Shown here: piece by piece, positions 1 to 8,200 of the stretch | Numbering within the stretch: position 1 is the stretch's first letter | Layout of the letters: the number at the start of each line of letters is the position of its first letter | Source of the DNA: an uncultured Poribacteria bacterium | GTDB lineage: Bacteria; Poribacteria; WGA-4E; WGA-3G | Direction: 5' to 3' | Length of the DNA stretch: 64,000 nt | Assembly (NCBI GenBank): GCA_951813545.1 | Contig: OX638352.1 | Span: forward strand, 2,108,001 to 2,172,000 | Program-made: the position numbers and the translations under genes | The notes under the pieces: generated by a model | Database searches by the model: none | What the model was told of the DNA's origin: nothing | Seen by the model: the letters and a program-made list of their open reading frames with translations, nothing else

Positions 1-1
1 A

Positions 2-574
2 CTCACGCCGCAATCCGAACAGCTTTTCCGAGACGGTGTAGAACACGCGACGAACTTTTGGCAAAGCACCTTTGGGCAGCTATCCACGCAAGAGCAGGAA
101 AACCTGATTGAAAGCCTGAAACGGCTGAAACAGGTGATGGCGAAACCAGTGTGGCCAAGTTATGCGCAGCTACATCCACGCGACACAGACCATTTACAAA
201 AACGGTTTGAAGCGGATCTGGACGAACTCGCACAAGCAAAACTGAAGCTTGTCGGAATGCGATTGATCCTTGCGCAAATCGCGGAAAAGCGCAATGAACA
301 TGAACTCGCGGCGTACTTGAACCAAGCCGCCTCCGAGGAAATACGTCACACGAACCAACTGTTGTCACTCCTTGGACATGGTGAGAATTTCGAGAGCCTA
401 CTCTCCTCACTCGTCCATGAAGATACGCTGGTCTATGAGGAATTACTATCCTTACTCGAGACGACTCCGCATGTTGAAGAAGATGAGGAATTAACACTCC
501 TACAACAGATGGTTCAAGATAGCCAAAGATATAGACGTTGGTTTCACAGTATCCATAAACAAACGAATCAGTGA
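2..574 (+). CDS. MarR-like C-terminus joined to a ferritin-like helical domain (partial, 5' end outside window)
   Basis: The frame is open from the left edge to the TGA at 572-574, so the gene starts outside the window. The first 45 or so residues (LTPQSEQLF..., then LSTQEQENLIESLKRL) resemble the last helices of MarR-family repressors. The following 130 residues are helical, and AYLNQAASEEIRHTNQLLSL looks like the second helix of rubrerythrin/ferritin-like domains with an ExxH pair. I do not see the second ExxH that a complete diiron site needs, so metal binding is uncertain. An internal ATG at 134 is a possible start for a shorter protein but would cut the MarR-like part. Inference: a redox- or metal-responsive regulator. 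It lies 113 bp before an ECF sigma factor on the same strand. Confidence 0.5.
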   Translation, partial: LTPQSEQLFRDGVEHATNFWQSTFGQLSTQEQENLIESLKRLKQVMAKPVWPSYAQLHPRDTDHLQKRFEADLDELAQAKLKLVGMRLILAQIAEKRNEHELAAYLNQAASEEIRHTNQLLSLLGHGENFESLLSSLVHEDTLVYEELLSLLETTPHVEEDEELTLLQQMVQDSQRYRRWFHSIHKQTNQ

Positions 575-687
575 CTTCTATCTTGTCAATGGCCACCTGA
601 GTTCCTGGCTTTCCATTTCCATCGGTTTGAAAGCCTTACCGAAAGTCAGAAACCGTTTTCCCGGCTGATGACGCTTAAGAGGAGAAC

Positions 688-1302
688 ATGCAGTCCCAAA
701 GTTCCGAAAGCCTGCCTCCAGAATTTTACGATGACAACGAATTAATTGAGCGATTTCAACATGGCGACACCGCCGCATTTGATATGCTCTTCACGCGCTA
801 CCAAAAACGCACCTACCGTTTGGTACAACGCTTCGTCTCAAACCCCGAAGATGCATCGGATCTGACGCAAGATGCCTTCATACGCGCCTACCAAGGATTA
901 GGCGACTTCAAGAGCCAATGTCAGTTTTATAGCTGGCTTTACCGAATCACGGTGAATCTCTGTATCGATTTTTTAAGGAAAAAGGCGAGATCAGAAGTGC
1001 TCTTGTATGACTCCGATGAATCCGAGGACCTGCCGATGTCAAACATCCCCGATCCGCGCTCAGAATCACCAGCACAAGCGGTTGAGAATAAGGAGTTGAG
1101 AACGCACATTCGGAAAGCAGTTCGTCGGCTTCCGCCAAAACAACGGCAAATCTTCATTTTACGACACTGGGACGGGCTATCGCTTAAAGATATTGCAGCT
1201 ACCGTTGGGAGATCCGACGGAACAGTCAAAGCCCACCTGCTTCACGCGCATCGTAATCTTCGCAGACATCTCCGTGCTTACCTGCGAGAAACAGATTTCT
1301 AA
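688..1302 (+). CDS. ECF-type RNA polymerase sigma factor (sigma-70 family)
   Basis: This 204-residue protein is the usual length for an extracytoplasmic-function sigma factor. Region 2 is clear around residues 25-95 (NPEDASDLTQDAFIRAYQGL, then FYSWLYRITVNLCIDFLRKK) and region 4 around residues 140-195 (LPPKQRQIFILRHWDGLSLK, then a helix-turn-helix ending in HLLHAHRNLRRHL). It directs RNA polymerase to a specific promoter set. The ATG follows AAGAGGAGAAC, a strong ribosome binding site. No anti-sigma gene lies next to it: the neighbour upstream is the MarR/ferritin-like gene and downstream is ftsY on the other strand. The regulon cannot be read from the sequence. Confidence 0.93.
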   Translation: MQSQSSESLPPEFYDDNELIERFQHGDTAAFDMLFTRYQKRTYRLVQRFVSNPEDASDLTQDAFIRAYQGLGDFKSQCQFYSWLYRITVNLCIDFLRKKARSEVLLYDSDESEDLPMSNIPDPRSESPAQAVENKELRTHIRKAVRRLPPKQRQIFILRHWDGLSLKDIAATVGRSDGTVKAHLLHAHRNLRRHLRAYLRETDF

Positions 1303-1310
1303 AAGTTGTT

Positions 1311-1336
1311 GTATGCGCGCTCCACAGCGCGCATAC
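1311..1336. terminator. Stem-loop between convergent sigma factor and ftsY
   Basis: An 11-bp perfect stem (GTATGCGCGCT / AGCGCGCATAC) with a 4-nt loop lies between the ends of two convergent genes. There is no long T-run on the plus side; on the minus side the stem is followed by a short T-rich stretch. It probably ends transcripts from one or both genes, but a REP-like palindrome is an alternative. Confidence 0.5.
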
Positions 1337-1373
1337 CTCCAAGGTGTAGTAAAACAGTATGTTCTGAAACGTC

Positions 1374-2375
1374 CTACGCGTCTGCTGTTTCATCTGCAAA
1401 GAGTGCCTCAACGAAATCTACCGCCGCGAAATCCCGCAAATCGTCCAGTTTTTCACCAATACCGATAAGTTTGACGGGGGCACCAATCTCCGCATTCACT
1501 GCAATTACAATGCCACCCTTCGCAGTACCATCCAGTTTTGTAACCGCGACCCCTGTAATCGGCACCGCATCATTGAAAATCTTCGCCTGTATCAGGGCAT
1601 TTTGACCAACCGTTCCATCAATAACAAGAAGCACCTCATGCGGGGCGCCAGTGTGCGCTCGTCCCATCACACGCCCGATTTTTGCCAATTCATCCATCAG
1701 CGGTTTTTTGGTATGCAGTCTGCCCGCGGTATCCACAATTAGGACATCTGCGTTGCGATGCTTCGCCGCGTGAATTGCATCGAAGACGACAGCGGCAGGC
1801 TCAGCATTTTCGCCGCCCCGAATTAATTCTGCACCCGCACGCTCGCACCAAATAGCAAGTTGATCCTCTGCTGCGGCACGGAACGTATCACCCGCGGCAA
1901 CGAGTACTTGTTGCCCGTTCCCCGTAAAGCGACTCGCGAGTTTGCCGATAGTTGTCGTTTTTCCCGCGCCATTTACACCCAAGACTAAAATTGTATAGGG
2001 TTTCTCATCTTCAATCTGCAGCGGGACATCCGCTCCAAGCAAATTCAAAACTTCCGATTTTATAACCGATTCCAACTCTGAAGAATCGCTCAATCCCTCC
2101 GCTTTCACTCTCTCTCTGACGTTATCCATTAACGTCAATGTGGTATCAACACCTACATCTGATTGGATTAAAATCTCCTCAATCTCTTCCATCAAATCTT
2201 CGTCAATTTTTCTACCAACCCGGAGAAGCCCTGACATCTGAGACAGGAACTGGTCCCGAGTTTTCGCCAAACCAGACCTGAGCCGATTAAACCAGTTTCC
2301 TTGCCCATCTCCAGCATCGGATTCTTCGGATTTATCGTGGCTTTTATCACCACCTTTAAACAAATTTCTCAGCAT
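1374..2375 (-). CDS. ftsY: Signal recognition particle receptor FtsY
   Basis: FtsY is the membrane-associated SRP GTPase that docks ribosome-SRP complexes at the Sec translocon. The N domain (WFNRLRSGLAKTRDQFLSQM) is followed by the G domain with the P-loop GVNGAGKTTTIGKLA, DTAGRLHTKKPLMDEL and TKLDGTAKGG. I chose the ATG at 2375 (MLRNLFKGG) because GGGAAAGG sits just upstream; the frame is open a further 30 codons to 2465, but that stretch does not look like FtsY. The acidic N-terminal A domain is very short. Convergent with the sigma factor gene. Confidence 0.95.
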   Translation of the reverse strand: MLRNLFKGGDKSHDKSEESDAGDGQGNWFNRLRSGLAKTRDQFLSQMSGLLRVGRKIDEDLMEEIEEILIQSDVGVDTTLTLMDNVRERVKAEGLSDSSELESVIKSEVLNLLGADVPLQIEDEKPYTILVLGVNGAGKTTTIGKLASRFTGNGQQVLVAAGDTFRAAAEDQLAIWCERAGAELIRGGENAEPAAVVFDAIHAAKHRNADVLIVDTAGRLHTKKPLMDELAKIGRVMGRAHTGAPHEVLLVIDGTVGQNALIQAKIFNDAVPITGVAVTKLDGTAKGGIVIAVNAEIGAPVKLIGIGEKLDDLRDFAAVDFVEALFADETADA

Positions 2376-2656
2376 CACCTTTCCCTTTTCTATTCTTGTT
2401 TTGTATCTATAGCCATTAGCAGAGATCGTGTCTGCCCCCGTATATAATACAGTAACAACAAGCAAAAAGGCAACGAAAACATGAGATACACTGTGTAAAT
2501 ACCCTGCGTGTCATACAGAGTCATTCAATTGTCACGAATCCCTCTTGTGAGTGGGGTTTGTAACCCTGATTTATGTCGATAGACGCGCACATCTATACCC
2601 GATAATGCGCTCAGAAAACCGAAAACTGAATGGCTCTGCGCGTCAAACAAATTTCC

Positions 2657-2685
2657 TTGAAACAATTGCTATCTCGTGGTATACT
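2657..2685 (+). promoter_or_regulatory. Probable sigma-70 promoter for the cytochrome operon
   Basis: TTGAAA (2657-2662) and TATACT (2680-2685) are separated by 17 bp and lie 70 bp upstream of the cytochrome P460-like lipoprotein start. Confidence 0.5.
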
Positions 2686-2754
2686 AGAAAAAGGTTTATA
2701 AGAGATTACAAAAGACTTTATAACTATCATCACTCTAAAGTTGAGGGATTTATC

Positions 2755-3318
2755 ATGAAAACGTACACACGAAATCTACTAACTGCATTAGCGATAATTC
2801 TACTCTTCACCGCCTGTGCAGAAAAACAGTTAGACGAACTCGTCCAACAGTCAGAAGAAACCGCAGATGTAACGGAAACGGAACCTGTTCAACCTGAAGA
2901 ACCGGCAGTAGCACTCCCTGGCTTGCCCAACGATGTAGCAGGATATACACAGTGGCTCAAATTAAACGCAGAACCCATTCCTCCCCAGCCTGGCGGTGAT
3001 CCCCACAATGGCACCAAAAACGTTTACGTTAACAAAATACGGGATGCCATCGCTCCTAACGGTACACAACAGTTTCCATACCCCGATGGAAGCATTGTTA
3101 TAAAGGAAGCAACCCGGCCCGGTAAGGACTATGTCGGACTCATCGCGATTATGCGGAAGAAAGCCGGTGTGGATCCTGATCACAACGATTGGGAGTTCAT
3201 TGAATACACTCGAAACGCGGCGGCGGCCGAGTTCGGTGTCATAGCCAAAGACGGTGTCTGCTGGGGATGCCACGCTCGAGTCGAAGATATCGATTACGTC
3301 TTTACAGAACTTGAATAA
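2755..3318 (+). CDS. Cytochrome P460-like c-type lipoprotein
   Basis: The ATG at 2755 starts a lipoprotein signal peptide (ALAIILLFTAC, lipobox before Cys). A longer frame begins at 2551 but its first 68 residues do not look like protein and lack a signal. The mature part ends in DWEFIEYTRN..., then a single CWGCH haem-binding motif followed by DYVF near the C-terminus, the arrangement of cytochrome P460 family proteins (oxidation of hydroxylamine or similar small molecules in known members). Predicted location is the periplasm, anchored by lipid. It sits 10 bp upstream of the diheme barrel gene, so the two are probably one transcript. The substrate is unknown. Confidence 0.75.
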   Translation: MKTYTRNLLTALAIILLFTACAEKQLDELVQQSEETADVTETEPVQPEEPAVALPGLPNDVAGYTQWLKLNAEPIPPQPGGDPHNGTKNVYVNKIRDAIAPNGTQQFPYPDGSIVIKEATRPGKDYVGLIAIMRKKAGVDPDHNDWEFIEYTRNAAAAEFGVIAKDGVCWGCHARVEDIDYVFTELE

Positions 3319-3328
3319 GGAGAACCTC

Positions 3329-4549
3329 TTGAATCCACACAACAACTGCGTGAGGCACTCCAGTAATAATACCTCACTGCCAAAACCGTTGGGGGCATCA
3401 CTGCTCTTACTACTTGTGTTCATAGCCAGTGTTGCCCTCAACCTTTTTTTACCAACTGCGGTGGAAGCACGACCTGAGTTTGCGACCGAACTTGAGAAAG
3501 AGTGTAATTTTTGCCATCTCGACCCGGCTGGTGGCGGACCTCGAAATCGAATCGGCGAAATCTTTGAAGAGAACTATTTTGAGTTTCCTGAAGATTTTGA
3601 CCTGGAAGCTGTAACTGAAGAAGCCAAGGAAGTTGTCAAGCGACTCACAACTTCTCTTGACTTCCAGACTGCTTTTATCAAGACAACCCATGTTGATGAA
3701 GAAGAAAACGCAATAGCTGGATGTAATTCATGTCATTCCTCAATTGACAGATTTCTGCTCATGCAAGCAGAGGTAACATTCAACGCGCAAGCCTCCGAAC
3801 ACGTCCAGTTGACTCTTTCTAATAACGCTGGAACAACAATGAACGCATTTGCAACGGTAGATGCTATTCCAAAACATCTCTATGTCAAAGTCGGGCAATT
3901 CCGACTACCGTTCGCTATTAAACAGAAGGACCACAATATCCTTGTTCGGGAAGGCTACGGACTCGGCTCTAACAAACGGGATGTCGGGGTTGAACTCGGT
4001 GGAAGTGCCGGAAAACTTTTTTACAATGCTGCCTTCTTTAACGCCAATAATGCGGCAGCGAAAGGTGGCCTCGGTACTCTCGGCGCGCAAATCGGGCCGA
4101 TCCGAGCGGGTGTCTCTGCCCTACTTGAAAAGCCTGGCGAAGACTGGGAACGACTTATTGGGGCATTCCTCACCGCTTCTTACGCAGGCATGAGCGTCGA
4201 AGGAGAATTCAATTTTGGAAAAAGCGGAGAGGTAGCCTCTTTCACACCGGATGCTGTTGATTCAAAGGGGTACTATGTCGGTGCAAAATATCGAGCACTC
4301 CCTCAGCTCACCATTGCGGGTCGATACGGTTTATTCGATCCAGACCGAATGGTTAAGGGAGATACAAGCCAGCGAGTGACACTCAGTGCTCAATACAATT
4401 TCATTGAAAACGGAGCCATCTCTATTTTCTATTGGGCAAACCTCTCGAATACCGACCGTGGTGCTGATGATACTATACAAGACAAAGGAATGCTACGCCA
4501 ACTCCAAGGTACGGACCAAATTATTCTGATGTCACGATTCTGGTTCTGA
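3329..4549 (+). CDS. Outer-membrane beta-barrel protein with two c-type haem motifs
   Basis: I chose the TTG at 3329 because AAGGAGA lies just upstream (3317-3323) and it gives a short charged stretch followed by a hydrophobic signal (LLLLLVFIASVALNLFL, then VEA). The frame is open upstream to 3254 inside the previous gene, with no ribosome site. The mature protein carries CNFCH (about residue 60) and CNSCH (about residue 135), then about 260 residues of alternating strands (LYVKVGQFRLPFAIKQKD, SQRVTLSAQYNF) like a porin, ending in FWF, the terminal aromatic typical of outer-membrane barrels. Together with the P460-like lipoprotein this could be an electron or small-molecule conduit across the outer membrane. 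Function is inference. Confidence 0.7.
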   Translation: MNPHNNCVRHSSNNTSLPKPLGASLLLLLVFIASVALNLFLPTAVEARPEFATELEKECNFCHLDPAGGGPRNRIGEIFEENYFEFPEDFDLEAVTEEAKEVVKRLTTSLDFQTAFIKTTHVDEEENAIAGCNSCHSSIDRFLLMQAEVTFNAQASEHVQLTLSNNAGTTMNAFATVDAIPKHLYVKVGQFRLPFAIKQKDHNILVREGYGLGSNKRDVGVELGGSAGKLFYNAAFFNANNAAAKGGLGTLGAQIGPIRAGVSALLEKPGEDWERLIGAFLTASYAGMSVEGEFNFGKSGEVASFTPDAVDSKGYYVGAKYRALPQLTIAGRYGLFDPDRMVKGDTSQRVTLSAQYNFIENGAISIFYWANLSNTDRGADDTIQDKGMLRQLQGTDQIILMSRFWF

Positions 4550-5256
4550 AGATTTTTGTCCGAGTACCAGTCTGATCGGGATTTACTATAGAACACGTTC
4601 TGGCTTGAAAGTCGCGTCAAAATGCACATTTATAGGGGCGGATTTTTATATCCATCCCTATGTGTTTATATTTACACATAACGTCACGTAAAGACATCCT
4701 ATACTCCTTCCACTATCCCTCACGAAGTTTAAAATCTCACCCAGACCTGACTATTACGCCTTAAAAGCTTAACGTGATGGCAAAACTTGATTGGCATAAA
4801 AATTGCTTAAACCCTATTGCTTTAAGATTTTAAAGTATTTTTTGTTCTCTTATATTCGTTATATTTGGCGTAACTTGCAAGCAATTCTAATCTGCAATTA
4901 GAGTTATTTAGTTTCAGGTTTTCAGTTTCCCATTTTAGACGGGGCATCGCGCACCTGTGGCAAAGAGACCTTAGAACAAGATTAAAACTATAGTAAAACC
5001 CGAAAATAAGAGGGCACTTTGGAAAACACAAAACACCTCACCACCGCTGGCGAGGATTGTATCCTCGCCTCTTTGGAGTGTCTAATTAATTCTAAACTTT
5101 ACTATAAATGCCCTCCGTCTACAACAGCAAAAGCTCGTAATCGACACTTAAAATAGGAATTGAACTGGTCAATCGCTTCTACAAACAACCCTTAAAAAAT
5201 TGCTTGAAATAAAAAGCCTATAAGTACAGAATCTTAGAGCGCAGGAGACACTACTC
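4550..5256. other. AT-rich intergenic stretch with inverted repeat and hairpin
   Basis: No convincing gene is present in these 707 bp. CGGGATTTACTATAG (4577-4591) is repeated in inverted orientation as CTATAGTAAAACCCG (4988-5002), enclosing about 400 bp of AT-rich DNA, with a further TTTACTATAAA at 5097-5107. A perfect 9-bp hairpin (GGCGAGGAT / ATCCTCGCC, loop TGT) occupies 5049-5069. This may be a decayed non-autonomous mobile element. The ribosome site of the next gene (AGGAGA) is at 5243-5248. Confidence 0.4.
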
Positions 5257-8200
5257 ATGGTAGCCAAAATTTCCAAAAATCCTCCGGCGAAGTCCGGGAA
5301 CCGAAACTTGCTCTTAAAAAGTTTAATCGGCTTGGTTGGACTGATGGCTCTACTTCTCGGTGCCTGTATCGTCTATATTGTGCAGAGTAACGTGCGTGCG
5401 CGGACGCGATACAGTGTCAAGACTTTCACGCCGCAGGGAGAGGTTCCACAATGGGCAGATTTTTCGATTACGTTCTCAGAGGCAATCATCGATAAGTTAC
5501 GCGTCGGAACTGAGGTTCCAGCAGAGGCACTTCGGTTTACCCCAGCTGTCCAAGGCACTGCCCGCTGGGCTGCGCGCGATAGAGTCGGTTTCTTCTTAGA
5601 TGCCCCTTTGGCACCCTCCACAGAATACATTGTCCAACTCACACCAGAACTTAATCCATCCGAAACCTTCCTACTCACCGGACAAAAAGAGTTTAAATTC
5701 GCCACCGAACCTTTCGCAGTACAACAGACACGTATGGAGTTTACCTCTGACAACGAGCATGTAACAGGGTCTGGCACAATAGCATTCAACTATCCTGTAA
5801 CCATTGTCGACTTAAAGGCACATCTCTCTATCGAACTCGATGATGGAACAGAAGTTCCATATCAAATTGAAACCAACACGGCGACAGCGCGAACGGTAAA
5901 ATTCAAGACAAAACGAATAAAACGTGGCAAGGCAGATCGAGAGATAAAGATTAGGATCGAAAAAGGATTCAAGTGTACAGGTGGAAAAATCGGTTTGGAA
6001 AAACCAAACGTTACGCCCGTGATACTCCGAGGGAGAGGGACACTCGGTGTAACATATTCAGATGTTTGGGAAAGTGATGGTACACCCTATATTTCGGTCA
6101 GTTTCAGTGCACCGGTACTCAGCGACACAATTGAACCGTATCTAGAACTTACACCAGCAGTAACATATAAGGTGACATCCGACTACCGGAACATAAGGAT
6201 CCACGGCAATTTTAAGAGACGGACTACTTACACACTGAAAATTCGACGGGGCTTGACAGCACGAAACGATGCTGTCTTAAAACAGGACTACATGACGCGG
6301 CTCAAAATTCCGGACCTTAAACCGCAGCTCCGGTTTCTCGGTGATGGTTTCTTCCTCGCGAGAAACGGACAGTTAAATCTAGGTCTCGCAACGATTAATG
6401 TTGAACGCGTGGAACTTAATATTGAGAAAGTTTTTGCAAACAACCTTATCTATGTCTCGAAATTAGAGAGATGGAGTCGCTGGAGTAGAAATTTAGGTAA
6501 ACCTATTCATACAGAAGTACTTGATGTGTCTTCTCAATTGAACGAAGAAGTGACAACACCTATCTCTTTGGAGGAGTATCTCTCAGACGAACATGTCGGC
6601 ATTTTCAAGGTTGTGGCACGAAACGCAGGAAATAGGTGGAATAGCGCGTATCAATGGGTACTCATTACAGATTTGGGTATTAGTGCTAAACGCCTAGGAG
6701 ATAGACTGTATGTTTGGGTGAAATCCCTATCCACGGGTAAACCTGTGCCAGGAGCGCGTGCCAAACTGATCAGTGATAACAACCAAACACTATTCAGTGG
6801 TACAACCAACTGGGCGGGATTCATTGAATTCACAGATGTTGCGGAGAAGACGGAAAACTTCACACCCTTTATGATCACCGTTGAGAAACGCGATGATCTT
6901 GCTTTCATTCAATTGGACCGGCACGAAATCGCAACAGCAGATTTCAACATCGCTGGTTCCGCCTATCTACAAAAAGGCTACGAAGCCTTTCTCTACACAA
7001 GCAGAGGTGTCTATCGTCCGGGTGAAACTGTCCAACTCGCTGGTATTGTCCGAGGACCGAAGCATAAAACGCCACAACCACTCCCAACGCGAATTGAAGT
7101 CATCTCCCCAGATGGCAGAATTTTGCGAGAGTTAAGGCAGCAAACAAACAAAAGTGGTGCCTGCGATGTGCAAATCCCTATTCCTGATTATGCCCTGACT
7201 GGCAGCTATATTGCCAAGATGCGGATTGCCGATCGGGTCATTGGAAGCGTACAATTTCAGGTCGAAGAATTTATGCCCGATCGAATGAAAGTTGCCGTAA
7301 CAGCCGACAAATCCACTTATAAACTCGAAGATGAACTTGACATTGAAGTCACTGCTATCAATCTATTCGGTCCCCCAGCTGTAGGACGGAAGGTGCAAGT
7401 TGCATGCGAATTGGAAGCAATCCCGTTCTTAACGGACAACATACTACAAGGCACGGATGCCAAGAAATGGAGTTCGTTCGTCTTCGGAAACACCCGCTCA
7501 AATTTTGAGAAACAGAGAATCGAGTTGGGAGAAGCCAAAACCGACGCAGTGGGTAAGGCACACTACCAATTCACAATTCCAGCAACATTGAAAGCCCCTT
7601 CCTTGCTAAACGGGATTTTGACAGCAACCGTCAGCGAAGTTGGTGGCAGAGCGGTCACCGCTTCACACCGAGTTGTTATCCATCCATACTCACATTATGT
7701 CGGACTCCGACAAGCAACGACGGGGGATGTAAAAATTAACAAACCCCTTCGTTTCGACTACATTGCTATCAACGATGCATTAGCAGCCGCGCCCGGACGA
7801 ACTCTGAAACTGAGTCTACACAAAGTCCACTGGAACACGATACTTCGGCAGAACACTGCCGGGCGTTACAAGTACATCTCTGAATCCGAGATGACAGAAG
7901 TGGAAACACAGATGTTAACTTCAGCAGAGGAAGCGCAAACAGTGACGTTAACGCCCTCAGATTACGGTGAATACCGTGTTCGTATCGAAGACATTGCATC
8001 AACAGCGACAGCAGAACTGAAGTTTTACGTCAGCGGATGGGGACGTACCCCTGTCTCTATGGAGCATCCTACTCGGCTAGATTTAACACTCGATAAACCT
8101 ACCTACCGTCCGGAGCAAACAGCGAAACTGTCCATTAAGGCACCATTTCCCGGAACACTCCTGCTCACCGTCGAGCGCGAAAAGGTGTTAAGTCATCGGA

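Noticed and set aside
1193..1605. Plus-strand ORFs after the sigma factor
   Set aside because: Shadows of ftsY and the sigma factor; composition does not look like protein.
2551..2754. Extra 68 N-terminal residues on the P460-like lipoprotein
   Set aside because: They contain the promoter and no signal peptide; the ATG at 2755 gives a proper lipoprotein signal.
4822..5031. 69-residue minus-strand ORF in the AT-rich gap
   Set aside because: Low-complexity Asn/Lys/Leu-rich product, no ribosome site, overlaps the inverted repeat.
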